Assembly (NCBI GenBank): GCA_023418575.1
Contig: JAEZZM010000044.1
Span: forward strand, 69,944-133,943
Source: Actinomycetes bacterium
Lineage (GTDB): Bacteria; Actinomycetota; Coriobacteriia; Coriobacteriales; JAEZZM01
Length of the DNA stretch: 64,000 bases
Direction: 5' to 3'
Position numbers and translations under genes: made by a program. Below are positions 1 to 8,425 of the stretch, in pieces (positions within the stretch are counted from its first letter, which is position 1; each line of letters begins with the position of its first letter). The notes under the pieces were generated by a model. That model did no database searches, was not told the origin of the DNA, and saw only the letters and a list, made by a program, of their open reading frames with translations.

Positions 1-1132
1 ACGTCATTACCTCTCTCATCTCAAATAGTAATATATCAAAAGCAAGCCGAGGGCTAATTTGCATACTAAGCCTTTTCTTGCACTCCTCAATGCAAGAAAG
101 AAGCTTGAGCAGCGAAGCTATTGAGCAGCCTACTTTGAGCTGTGAAATCAATGGAACTTGATCGCTGTTTATACAACAATAGTCCTGTAATTGTTTAAGC
201 TTAAGCGTATCACTAATTACCAAGTAATAGGCGTTTAATATTTCAAATAACAAAAGCCTCTCTTGGGCGCCTAACTCTCGTTTATGGCGTGTTTGCAAAT
301 CTTTGAGTGCTGTTTTAGATATAAAATCTGCATCTTTATCCTGCTCATCTTTTTGCTGTACTACTAGATCTTCTAAGACAGATGAGATTTCTTCAATCAG
401 CTCTTGAGAAGATTTAAGCACCCTATAGTCAGCCATATCCTTAAGCTTTGATAAAACTTCAAGGGCGTGAAGTCTAAGCTCTTGCCTGGCCCTATCACGC
501 AAAAATTCCTCTGCCTGCGAACAAGAACAAGCAGATAAAGCAAGAGCTAAGGCCGCTTGAGCTTCATCAACATTACAATGCTTGGCCAGATAATCTTGAG
601 TCTGGCGCTGATCAAGACTCACAAAAGGAAGTACCTGACATCTAGAAATAATAGTAGGCAGCACCATATGCCTTGAACTTGCAAGCAATATAAAGCAGCA
701 ATTTTCCTGAGGCTCTTCCAAAGTCTTTAAAAAAGCGTTAGCACAGGCTGGACTTAAAAGCTCTGCCTGTTCAAGCACATAGACCTTGCGTGCAGCACGA
801 ATAGGTGCCTTTTGTGCATCATCAATTATCTCTCTTATTTGTTCAAGTAAGTATGACGATAAACCCTCAGCCTTATACCACTTGATATCAGGATGTGTCT
901 GCTTTTGTGCACGCCTGCAGTCTTCGCACTGAGCGCAAGCTCCTTCACTACAAACAAGTGCTTGAGCAAAGGCTGCTGCAGTCTGTGCTTTTCCAGAACC
1001 TGGTGCTCCTAAAAAGAGATAGGCATGCGATATTCTATTTTGCTGCAAAGCTCTACACAAGCTTTGGTGCACACGCTCTTGTCCAGGGATCTTAGAAAAG
1101 AGTGCAGAGTTCACAGAAGCCGTGGTATTCAT
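1..1132 (-). CDS. holB: DNA polymerase III delta' subunit (partial, 3' end beyond left edge)
   Basis: Clamp-loader subunit that helps load the sliding clamp at replication forks. I translated the minus strand directly from ATG at 1132; the frame stays open to the window edge, giving about 377 residues with the C-terminus missing. Visible are an AAA+ P-loop-like GAPGSGKA (about 42-49, with Ala where Ser/Thr normally sits, as expected for a non-hydrolysing delta') and a four-cysteine zinc module C-X4-C-X2-C-X2-C (about 61-72). An in-frame ATG at 1141 is possible, but GGAG lies only one base before it and is better spaced for 1132. It follows tmk by about 17 bases, the common tmk-holB pairing. 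A DnaX subunit would have an intact P-loop. Confidence 0.9.
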   Translation of the reverse strand, partial: MNTTASVNSALFSKIPGQERVHQSLCRALQQNRISHAYLFLGAPGSGKAQTAAAFAQALVCSEGACAQCEDCRRAQKQTHPDIKWYKAEGLSSYLLEQIREIIDDAQKAPIRAARKVYVLEQAELLSPACANAFLKTLEEPQENCCFILLASSRHMVLPTIISRCQVLPFVSLDQRQTQDYLAKHCNVDEAQAALALALSACSCSQAEEFLRDRARQELRLHALEVLSKLKDMADYRVLKSSQELIEEISSVLEDLVVQQKDEQDKDADFISKTALKDLQTRHKRELGAQERLLLFEILNAYYLVISDTLKLKQLQDYCCINSDQVPLISQLKVGCSIASLLKLLSCIEECKKRLSMQISPRLAFDILLFEMREVMT

Positions 1133-1149
1133 AGCTCTCATGCTCCAGC

Positions 1150-1773
1150 TTAGTCAAGATATTGAGCGATATGAGCTTTAATCTGCTCAAATACAGCCTC
1201 AGGATCTGAAGAACTGGCATCAATACACTTAATGCGCTCTGGCTCTGTACGTGCTAAGTCAAGATAAGATGAGCGCACCTTCTTCATAAACTCAAGACCC
1301 TCTGCTTCAAGTCTATCAAGCTCATGACGCAGAGCTGTTCTCTTATAAGCAAGAGCAGGGTCAAGATCTAAAAGAAAGCTTATATCTGGCGCTGTTTTAT
1401 CGACAGCAAAAGCATTGAGGAGCTTAATTTCTTCAACACAAAGCCCTCTGCCTCCACCTTGATATGCCGTGCTTGAGTCATAAAAACGATCAGACAAAAT
1501 CCAAGTGGACTCTTTAAGCTTAGGTGCAATAAACTCCTCACAAAGCTGTGCGCGTGAAGCCTCATATAAGAGCAGCTCTGCGCGAGAAGACATTGCCTCT
1601 TCACGCTGGCGCAACAAAAGCTCGCGAATCTCTTCTCCCAGCTTAGTTCCACCTGGCTCACGGATGAGCTCTACAGCTATACCTTTAGACTCCAGATAGC
1701 TTTTAAGCAGCTTGATCTGCGTGCTTTTGCCGCTACCATCTATGCCTTCAAAACTAATGAAACGCCCACTCAC
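1150..1773 (-). CDS. tmk: Thymidylate kinase (dTMP kinase)
   Basis: Phosphorylates dTMP to dTDP in the cytosol for dTTP synthesis. The 207-residue length is typical. The P-loop GIDGSGKS is at residues 10-17, the DR motif with FYDSSTAYQG at about 95-106, and an Arg-rich lid around 136-157. The start is GTG at 1773. It sits between topA (upstream) and holB (downstream) on the same strand, so the three probably share transcripts. The window also has a ThyX-type thymidylate synthase at 18.2 kb, which would supply its substrate. Confidence 0.96.
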   Translation of the reverse strand: MSGRFISFEGIDGSGKSTQIKLLKSYLESKGIAVELIREPGGTKLGEEIRELLLRQREEAMSSRAELLLYEASRAQLCEEFIAPKLKESTWILSDRFYDSSTAYQGGGRGLCVEEIKLLNAFAVDKTAPDISFLLDLDPALAYKRTALRHELDRLEAEGLEFMKKVRSSYLDLARTEPERIKCIDASSSDPEAVFEQIKAHIAQYLD

Positions 1774-1829
1774 TTGAGCTGCTCTTTCCTCAGATTAATC
1801 CAATACAAACCCAGCATCACTGCTACTCG

Positions 1830-1888
1830 CCGCCGTACGCCGCTACTTGCTGCTTGTCGCTCTCCGCCATACGCCGCTAACTGCTGCT
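1830..1888. repeat. Imperfect 25-bp direct repeat between topA and tmk
   Basis: Copies at 1830-1854 and 1864-1888 match at 22 of 25 bases, with a 34-bp period. They are GC-richer than their surroundings (core TACGCCGCTA) and fill most of the topA-tmk gap. No function is evident. Confidence 0.7.
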
Positions 1889-1903
1889 CACCCCTGCTTG
1901 CCA

Positions 1904-4447
1904 CTACTTTTTTGTAGCCTTCTTGCTCCCACTAGACTTCCTGCTGGTAGAGCTAGTCTTTTTTGTGGCCGTCTTTTTTGTAGCAGCCGTCCTCGTCTTT
2001 TTAGTTGCGCTTTTATCGGCAGCCTTAGCAGGACAGTCCATGTTAACGCAGATGGTCCATACACCTTTTTCGCGTACCACATCAACAACGGGAGCTCCGC
2101 AATGCTCACAGGTTTTACCAGTAGCCTTTATCTCCCCACTTGGAGGAAGAGGATAGCTTACGCCACAATCCTCATAATGAGTGCAGCGTATAAAACGCTT
2201 GCCTGTAGTTTCAGACTTCATGGCCATCAAGCGACCATCAATGCCCTTCTTTGCGCACTCAGGACAGGGTCCCACATCAACAGGCTCCATGTAATTACTG
2301 GGGCACTTGGGATCAACACACATAATATAAGGCTTGCGTCTAAAGGGCTTGACTTTTATCTGTGGAGCACCACAGATGGGGCAAGGCTCCTCTACACGCT
2401 CTATGGGATCTTTGGGCAGTGGATAGGTTACATCACACTCAGGCCAAGCCGAGCAGCCAATAAAGCGTGACTTGGTTTTCATGGATGACTTTATCAACAA
2501 GTTTGATCCACATTTTGGACAGGCGCCTATGGTTGCATCAGCAGCAACAGCCTCTGCAATACCCTCACTCATATCCTCTGTATGTTCCAGAAGCACACTA
2601 ACAATGTCAGCCAAAAGAGAACGAGAGTGTCCTACCACCTCTGTATCAGAAAGTTTGCCTTCTGCAATGTTATTCATCTCTTCTTCAAGCTCAGCTGTCA
2701 TATTTGCCGTGGTGATGCGCGGAGCAAAGGTTTGCAGCGCCTCAATAATTGCGCGACCAAGTTGAGAGGGTTCTATGGGGTCATTTTTGATGTACTTTAC
2801 CTCATATAAACGCTCAATGATGCTGTGCCTGGTAGCCTTAGTTCCCAGGCCCGCTTTTTCCATCTCTTGAATAAGGCGACCTTGTGAATACCTGGGTGGA
2901 GGTTCAGTTTGCTTGTGCTCAAAATCAAGAGACAGCAAGTCAAGCCTATCCCCCTCTTTAAGCAGGGGCAGTACCTCATCTTTTTTCATTCCGTAAGGAT
3001 AAATAGCTCTAAAACCAGGCTCTACAAGCACATCTCCACTTGCCACAAAGGGCTCTGATGCAATATCAAGCTCAAGCTTGGTGCCCTCAATTGTGGCAGA
3101 TTGCCCAAGTGTTGCCAAAAAACGTCGAGCTACCAGATTGTATAACTTCCACTCCTCAGGCTTAAGGCGCTCTGGATCAGCAGCTGCAACTGGGTGAATA
3201 GGCGGATGATCGGTTGTTTCTTGCTTACCCCTAGTTGCTTTTATAGCGCCTTTTAGCAAGCCCTGACAGTACTGCGCATATAAAGGCTGCTTTTGTAAGG
3301 TTTTAACTATGGCCTTAAGGTCTAAACTCTGTGGATAAACAGTATTGTCAACACGTGGATAAGAAATTAAACCATCCATATATAAGGATTCCGCAATACG
3401 CATGGTGCGTGCTGGCGATAAACCCTCAGCTGAAGCTGCGGCCATAAGTGAAGTGGTGTTGAAAGGCGCTGGAGGGGCTTGTTTGCGCGACTTCTTTTCT
3501 ACCGAGACCACTTGAGCATGTGAGGCAGTCTCTAGTGCTTTATAGCTTGCCTGAGCTTCTTTTTCATCCTTAAAGCGCCCCTTGGCATGGCTGGCCTTAA
3601 ATTCAGTCTTATCTTCATTTTTAGAGCGCAAGAGCGCCTTAATCTGCCAGTAATCCTCTGGCACAAAGGCATCACGTTCAGCTTCTCGTGCACAAACCAA
3701 GGCCAATGTTGGCGTTTGAACACGACCAGCGGAGCGCACATCACCAAAAGCAGAGCGACGTGCAACAGATAAATAGCGCGTCAAAACAGCACCCCAAATA
3801 AGATCTATATAGCGCCTTGATTCTCCGGCAGCAGCAAGATCTGTATCAAGCTTGCATAAATTAGAAAAGGCTTGATCAATCTCGCCCTTTGTGAGCGCGG
3901 AATAGCGTGCTCGATACACAGGTGCATCTGCATTTACTTCTTGCACCATTTCCAGGGCATCTGAGCCAATAAGCTCACCTTCACGGTCAAAGTCAGTAGC
4001 AATGATGATCTTATCGGCCTTCTTAGCTAGATTTTTAAGAGCCCTGATAAGCTCTTTTTCTGCAGGCTGCTTAACTATAGGAGCCCAAACAAGGTAGGGC
4101 AAGGCATCCAAATTCCAGGATTTGAGCTTTACTCCATCGGCAGAAAATGCGCCTTTCTTTTTAAAGGGAGGACGCTCTAAGCTTGAAGGTAGCTCAGCAG
4201 GATAATCTTGTGGCTCATCAGCCAAGGTCCCCTTCCAACCCTTAGTTTTGCTGTAGGAAAGCTGGTCAGGAAAGGCTACTTTTAAAATATGACCGCGCAA
4301 ACCAATGCTAACCCAGTCTTCAGACTCATGCTGAAAACGGTAGCAGGGCGTTTTATAAACAGAATCAGCCTGTGGTTTTCCCACATCACACAAAAGCTTT
4401 GCGATCTTATCGGCCGCAATATTTTTCTCAGTAATAACTAAATTCAC
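1904..4447 (-). CDS. topA: DNA topoisomerase I (type IA), archaeal-like
   Basis: Relaxes negative supercoils through a covalent 5'-phosphotyrosine. In 847 residues it shows an N-terminal Toprim domain (acidic TDFDREGE at about 151-158), the gate domains with catalytic Tyr about 363 in SYPRVDNTVYP, four C-terminal Cys4 zinc ribbons (about 643-805) and a Lys/Thr/Ser-rich tail of about 35 residues. Most bacterial enzymes read YMRTDS around the tyrosine. The Y-P-R-x-D-N-T-V-Y-P form and the N-terminal LVITEKNIAADKIA look more like archaeal topoisomerase IA as I remember that family. Basic tails are common in actinobacterial TopA. The start is GTG at 4447 in a TAGTG overlap with the hypB stop, suggesting coupled translation. 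Confidence 0.93.
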   Translation of the reverse strand: MNLVITEKNIAADKIAKLLCDVGKPQADSVYKTPCYRFQHESEDWVSIGLRGHILKVAFPDQLSYSKTKGWKGTLADEPQDYPAELPSSLERPPFKKKGAFSADGVKLKSWNLDALPYLVWAPIVKQPAEKELIRALKNLAKKADKIIIATDFDREGELIGSDALEMVQEVNADAPVYRARYSALTKGEIDQAFSNLCKLDTDLAAAGESRRYIDLIWGAVLTRYLSVARRSAFGDVRSAGRVQTPTLALVCAREAERDAFVPEDYWQIKALLRSKNEDKTEFKASHAKGRFKDEKEAQASYKALETASHAQVVSVEKKSRKQAPPAPFNTTSLMAAASAEGLSPARTMRIAESLYMDGLISYPRVDNTVYPQSLDLKAIVKTLQKQPLYAQYCQGLLKGAIKATRGKQETTDHPPIHPVAAADPERLKPEEWKLYNLVARRFLATLGQSATIEGTKLELDIASEPFVASGDVLVEPGFRAIYPYGMKKDEVLPLLKEGDRLDLLSLDFEHKQTEPPPRYSQGRLIQEMEKAGLGTKATRHSIIERLYEVKYIKNDPIEPSQLGRAIIEALQTFAPRITTANMTAELEEEMNNIAEGKLSDTEVVGHSRSLLADIVSVLLEHTEDMSEGIAEAVAADATIGACPKCGSNLLIKSSMKTKSRFIGCSAWPECDVTYPLPKDPIERVEEPCPICGAPQIKVKPFRRKPYIMCVDPKCPSNYMEPVDVGPCPECAKKGIDGRLMAMKSETTGKRFIRCTHYEDCGVSYPLPPSGEIKATGKTCEHCGAPVVDVVREKGVWTICVNMDCPAKAADKSATKKTRTAATKKTATKKTSSTSRKSSGSKKATKK

Positions 4448-5121
4448 TAATGCTCAGCTGCTTTCTTTTTTGTCTCGATCTTTTCTGCAAGCCAGTTTGC
4501 AAGCTCGCTCACCCCATCAGTCTTGAGAGCTGAAATCTTAAAGATGGGGGCCTGCGGATTGAGTCTTTGCACCTCATCTTCAAAGGCCTGCATGTCAAAA
4601 TCAAAGGCAGGCAAGGTATCTATTTTATTGACGATAAGGGCGCGGGCTGCCTGGAAGACACCAGGATACTTAAGTGGCTTATCATCGCCCTCTGGAACAG
4701 ATAAAATCATACACTTAAGATCTTCGCCCAGATCAAAATCAACGGGGCATACAAGGTTTCCCACATTTTCTATGATGATAAGGTCAAGCTCATCAAGATC
4801 AAACTTAGTTAGAGCCTTTTTAATCATGTTAGACTCAAGATGGCATAGACCCCCGGTATTTATCTGTACCGCAGGGCAGCCGCTCTCCTTGATTGTTTGA
4901 GCATCAACATCACTGGCGATGTCTCCCTCAATAACGCCAATCTTATAACGCTCACCCAGCGCCTTAATTAGAGCAAGAATAGTAGTGGTTTTACCGGATC
5001 CTGGTGAAGATAAAAGGTCAACAACCAGGACAGCATGTGAGTCAAACAAATTTCTATTTTCAAGGGCAAGACGATCATTTGCCTCTAAAATTTTAGTTCC
5101 CACATCTAGGCTTGTACTCAC
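4447..5121 (-). CDS. hypB: Hydrogenase nickel incorporation GTPase HypB
   Basis: GTPase that drives nickel delivery to [NiFe]-hydrogenase (or another nickel enzyme) together with HypA. The P-loop SSPGSGKTT is at about 38-46, followed by G-domain motifs including NKID. It lacks the His-rich N-terminal nickel store seen in some HypB proteins. The start is GTG at 5121 with GGGAGGA upstream. It follows hypA by three bases and overlaps the topA start by one. No hydrogenase structural genes or hypCDEF are in the window. Confidence 0.95.
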   Translation of the reverse strand: MSTSLDVGTKILEANDRLALENRNLFDSHAVLVVDLLSSPGSGKTTTILALIKALGERYKIGVIEGDIASDVDAQTIKESGCPAVQINTGGLCHLESNMIKKALTKFDLDELDLIIIENVGNLVCPVDFDLGEDLKCMILSVPEGDDKPLKYPGVFQAARALIVNKIDTLPAFDFDMQAFEDEVQRLNPQAPIFKISALKTDGVSELANWLAEKIETKKKAAEH

Positions 5122-5124
5122 GTC

Positions 5125-5604
5125 TTAATCCTCCCTCTTGTTTTTTAAGTCTTCTTGAGAAGCTGGCTGCTGCTCTGCTGAGGGCACCCCTGCTGCCAGC
5201 TGCTCAGCCTCCAGGCTATCCTCTGTCGCCTGCACTCCATCCGCCTGCTTATCTTCCGGCATTTCAACCTCAAGTGAAGCAATTTCAAGCTCCCTGCCTG
5301 TAAGCAAGTTGGTAATCGCAGAATTACACTTGGGGCATCTAAGATCAAAGCGACTATGCTCAAAGTGATGATTACAATCTAAGCATACCGAGCTTGGAGA
5401 AATCTCAATGATTTCTAATTCTGAACCCTTTAAGAGGGGCTTGTCCTCTGTAAGCACCTCGTAGGCAAAGCGCAAGGAATCTTCTTGTGCTTCTACCATG
5501 CTGCCAATCTTAAGGCTCACTTTTAATACTTTGACAGCATGCGCCTGCACAGCAGAAGACTCTGCTACCTTTATCACGCCGTCAATAATTCCAAACTCAT
5601 GCAT
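5125..5604 (-). CDS. hypA: Hydrogenase maturation nickel metallochaperone HypA
   Basis: Nickel-binding partner of HypB. The N-terminus MHEF supplies the His2/Glu3 nickel site, and a structural zinc site is formed by CxxC pairs at 74/77 and 90/93. At 159 residues it is longer than the usual 113-120. The extra roughly 45 residues form a Glu/Gln/Ala-rich, probably disordered tail rather than a known domain. ATG at 5604 is fixed by the conserved N-terminus. The gene lies five bases after tatC, so it is transcribed with the Tat genes. Confidence 0.94.
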   Translation of the reverse strand: MHEFGIIDGVIKVAESSAVQAHAVKVLKVSLKIGSMVEAQEDSLRFAYEVLTEDKPLLKGSELEIIEISPSSVCLDCNHHFEHSRFDLRCPKCNSAITNLLTGRELEIASLEVEMPEDKQADGVQATEDSLEAEQLAAGVPSAEQQPASQEDLKNKRED

Positions 5605-5609
5605 AGCTT

Positions 5610-6377
5610 TTAAGCCATATCTCTTAATTCATTTAAGGCTTGTTGCTTTATTCGTCTTGCCAACACAATTCGTGAAATAAACAGTGCTAGCTCATACAAT
5701 AAAACCATTGCCGCAAACATAAAGGCCATGGTCACTGGACTTGCATCGGGTGTAACCATAGCTGATAGCACCAAAAGTACCAAATATACTAAGCGCCAGT
5801 TCTTTCTAAAATACTTATAAGAAACGATGTTAAATACAATGAGATAAAACACAAGAAGTGGCAGCTCAAAGGCAATTCCAAAGGCCAATTCAAAAAGCAA
5901 GATTATACGAATATAATTTTCTGCAGTAGGCAGCACCCTGCCAATGGCGGCAGACTGATCTGTCATCCATTGAAAGGCCGGTCTTAAAATAATGCCATAA
6001 CAAAAGACTAAACCAAAGATAAATAAGATAATCCCCATGGTGATAGTGGGTACTACCCATTTTCTTTCTGAAGGCTTTAAAGCAGGAAGAAAAAAGGCCA
6101 TTATCTGCCAAATAATAAGCGGTGAACATACAATTACCGCAGCATATAAGGCCACTTTAAACCTAATTGAAAAACCGCTTAAGGGTGTAAGCAGGTTGAG
6201 TTGTCCATCCTGAGGCAAAAAGGGTGTAATGGGCGCCTTTAAGAATTCGATAAGAACGGGCGTGGCCATATATAGCACAATAGCTGAGGCAATAAGACAA
6301 ACCACTATGATCATAAGGCGTCTTCTAAGCTCACCCAGATGATCAAGAAGAGGCATGCGAGCAGGTCCTATGGGCAT
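5610..6377 (-). CDS. tatC: Sec-independent protein translocase TatC
   Basis: Core membrane subunit of the twin-arginine translocase and receptor for RR signal peptides. It has 255 residues with six predicted membrane segments and the conserved cytoplasmic N-terminus (PLLDHLGELRRRL), which family knowledge links to signal-peptide recognition. It lies two bases downstream of tatA/B. A likely client in the window is ZnuA (26871), whose signal carries SRRSFIG. Folded redox proteins and Ni-hydrogenases are typical clients, which suits the adjacent hypAB. Confidence 0.96.
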   Translation of the reverse strand: MPIGPARMPLLDHLGELRRRLMIIVVCLIASAIVLYMATPVLIEFLKAPITPFLPQDGQLNLLTPLSGFSIRFKVALYAAVIVCSPLIIWQIMAFFLPALKPSERKWVVPTITMGIILFIFGLVFCYGIILRPAFQWMTDQSAAIGRVLPTAENYIRIILLFELAFGIAFELPLLVFYLIVFNIVSYKYFRKNWRLVYLVLLVLSAMVTPDASPVTMAFMFAAMVLLYELALFISRIVLARRIKQQALNELRDMA

Positions 6378-6379
6378 AC

Positions 6380-7066
6380 TTAGACCTCCTTATCATCTAG
6401 ATTGTAGAGTTTAGCCAGCCGTTGCTGCGCCAGACTAAGCTCATGGTCTTCCTGAGAGGAATCTTCTTGAACTGAATCTTGGGGACTCTGAACAGCCTTG
6501 CTTGTGTCTACAGCTTGAAGATCTCGCTGTGCTCGCTCTTTGGCAAGACGCGCTTTTTTCTCGGCAAAGCTCTCTTGCTTAACTGGCTCTTGAGCATCTT
6601 TGGATGTATCTTCTTTAATTTCTTGTTTCTTAAACTCAAAGAGCTCTGCTTGTAAGCTCGGTACTTGAGCCTCTTGTGGACCCAGCTCTTTATCAGTACT
6701 ATCTTTTGCAGCAGATGATTCTACTGTGCCCTCTAGCTTAGAGCTTGTCTCTTGCTTAGGGCTTGTCTCTTGTTTGCTGTCCTGATACGCCTTAGCCTTA
6801 CCAGCTTTGGGGTCTAAAAGCTTTGAGGGGTCTACCTCGTTTTTTAGATCAGTGAAAAGATTTTTTATCTCGCCAAGTGCCTCTTGATCTTTGCTAGGAT
6901 CATAGACCTCTTGCCTAATAACACGATTTACCTCTTCTTGAGCACTGCGAAACTGTCGCAGGGCGCGACCAAGGGTTCTACCCATTTGAGGCAGCTTATC
7001 AGGACCAAATACCAAAAAAGCAAAAAGCCCTATTATTGCAAGCTCTGTACCACCAATACCGAGCAC
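6380..7066 (-). CDS. tatA: Twin-arginine translocase subunit, TatA/TatB family
   Basis: Pore-forming or bridging Tat subunit. The N-terminal membrane helix (about 5-20), the FGPDKLPQ hinge and the amphipathic helix (about 27-50) are clear. The rest of the 228 residues is a long, charged, Glu/Lys/Gln-rich tail with repeats of the type KQETSPKQETS. FGPDKLP and the long tail lean towards TatB, but only one TatA/B gene is next to tatC, so it may serve both roles or a second copy may lie elsewhere. The start is GTG at 7066, giving MLGIGGTE. Confidence 0.9.
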   Translation of the reverse strand: MLGIGGTELAIIGLFAFLVFGPDKLPQMGRTLGRALRQFRSAQEEVNRVIRQEVYDPSKDQEALGEIKNLFTDLKNEVDPSKLLDPKAGKAKAYQDSKQETSPKQETSSKLEGTVESSAAKDSTDKELGPQEAQVPSLQAELFEFKKQEIKEDTSKDAQEPVKQESFAEKKARLAKERAQRDLQAVDTSKAVQSPQDSVQEDSSQEDHELSLAQQRLAKLYNLDDKEV

Positions 7067-7094
7067 GCTTTATACCCCCTCAAGTAACACAAAG

Positions 7095-7142
7095 ACCTGC
7101 GGCAAGGCAACAAGTCTCATGAAGACTGCCAAAACCGCAGGT
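7095..7142 (-). terminator. Hairpin downstream of the STAS gene
   Basis: ACCTGCGG at 7095-7102 pairs with CCGCAGGT at 7135-7142, with further pairing inside (GGCA/TGCC and GTCT/AGAC). It lies between the STAS gene stop and tatA/B. No good U-tract follows on either strand, so it may be an actinobacterial-type U-less terminator or a processing site. Confidence 0.5.
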
Positions 7143-7174
7143 AATTTATTTATTACTACTAAGACTACCCTAAT

Positions 7175-7492
7175 TTAAGCCTTTGAAACCAAGGTCAATT
7201 GCTTATCTACACCCAGCATATTGAGAACACGCACGATGTTTTCATGTGGGCAAACAAGCTTAATGCTGCGATTAAGCTCTTCAGCTCTATGAGCAGCACC
7301 CATCATGACGCCAATTCCCGTTGAGTCTATATAAGGAGCCTCAGTAAGATCAATTACTATATCTTTTTGAGAGTCCTCTAAAAGGCCCATTAAGGCCTCA
7401 CGAAAACTATCTGCATTAGCCACATCAATCTCGCCTCTTACTGCCAAGGTGCAGAGGCTATCCTGACAGGAGCTTGAAATATTTAAATCCAT
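7175..7492 (-). CDS. STAS-domain anti-sigma factor antagonist
   Basis: Resembles SpoIIAA/RsbV proteins, which are switched by serine phosphorylation and control partner-switching sigma regulation. The 105 residues form one STAS domain with the signature YIDSTGIG, so the phosphorylatable serine is about residue 57. The start is ATG at 7492 behind AAGGAAG. No anti-sigma kinase, PP2C phosphatase or sigma factor gene is adjacent, so its partners must be elsewhere. It is the last gene of the run that starts at pstB. Confidence 0.9.
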   Translation of the reverse strand: MDLNISSSCQDSLCTLAVRGEIDVANADSFREALMGLLEDSQKDIVIDLTEAPYIDSTGIGVMMGAAHRAEELNRSIKLVCPHENIVRVLNMLGVDKQLTLVSKA

Positions 7493-7541
7493 GAGTGCTT
7501 CCTTATCTTATTCTTAAACCACTTAGATAAACCACTTAAGA

Positions 7542-8252
7542 CTATTTAGCGTCTTGCGCCTCTGAGCCTGAATCTGAACTATCTGTATCTGCCGCCTCAA
7601 GAGCTTGCTTGCGTGCGTTTACAAATTCTTTGAGACTCTCATTGCCGTTACCCACCAAGTCAAGGGCTTTATTATAGGTCTCAAGTGCCTTGTTTTTATC
7701 GATCTTCTCATAAAACATAGCAAGATTAGCCCAAGCAGGAGCAAAATTAGCACCCGCATCTGCAGTGAAGTCTTCTAAGGATTTAATAGCGGCCTCTTGC
7801 TCACCTGAATAGTACTCTGCAATAGCTCTATCCACGCTAGCTGAATTTGAGCTTGCCTTTGCTAAAACCTGATCATATACTGTCACAGCCTGAGCAAAAA
7901 CCTCTTTTGTTTTAGCCTTATCCTCATCTGAAACACTTAGATATGAGCGGCTCATAGCCCAATCAAAATACGCATTAGCCTTGTCATTCAAAAGAGCAAC
8001 ATTTTCAGGATCCTGCTCAAGACGCTTTTCAATAGACTCAATGCTGGGCTTGTAATAATCGTCAATCTGAGAAGCAGATTGAGGGATTGCTTGCTCAGTT
8101 GCAACATTTTGCTCTTGTGCCTGCTGAGGAGCTTGGCTTGAGCTGAGTAAGGCCGATAAGGACGGCAACATTAAAGACACTACTAAAACAACTGCAAAAA
8201 TAATGATTACCAACTTCATACCAGTTGAGGTATGGTTTCTATCAAAGGCCAC
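7542..8252 (-). CDS. Membrane-anchored TPR protein
   Basis: One N-terminal membrane helix (about 12-33) is followed by an Ala/Gln-rich linker and a helical region with tetratricopeptide-like repeats (for example FAPAWANLAMFYEKIDKNKA) to about residue 220, then an acidic tail. The layout resembles NrfG/CcmI-type assembly proteins, but the match is structural only and the function is open. The start is GTG at 8252 with AAGGAG nine bases upstream. It follows the LPEGHP protein and menG, suggesting a link to membrane redox assembly. Confidence 0.82.
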   Translation of the reverse strand: MAFDRNHTSTGMKLVIIIFAVVLVVSLMLPSLSALLSSSQAPQQAQEQNVATEQAIPQSASQIDDYYKPSIESIEKRLEQDPENVALLNDKANAYFDWAMSRSYLSVSDEDKAKTKEVFAQAVTVYDQVLAKASSNSASVDRAIAEYYSGEQEAAIKSLEDFTADAGANFAPAWANLAMFYEKIDKNKALETYNKALDLVGNGNESLKEFVNARKQALEAADTDSSDSGSEAQDAK

Positions 8253-8425
8253 CGTATTCTCCTTGTTAAGTTCTCGTTATATCTGTCTTCCTACACCTAA
8301 GCTCTTATAAAAGCCCAAAGCTTGTGCTGTGCCTGCACTATGCTTGCGCTATACCTGTGCTATGTCTAAACACCTTTCATGCAAGCAACACAAGAGCCTT
8401 AAGCTTTAAGCTCTAGCTTTAAGAT

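Noticed and set aside
1847..2470. Plus-strand 207-codon open frame opposite the topA zinc ribbons
   Set aside because: It is the antisense shadow of a clear topoisomerase domain; the composition is Cys/His/Arg-odd and there is no ribosome site or family resemblance.
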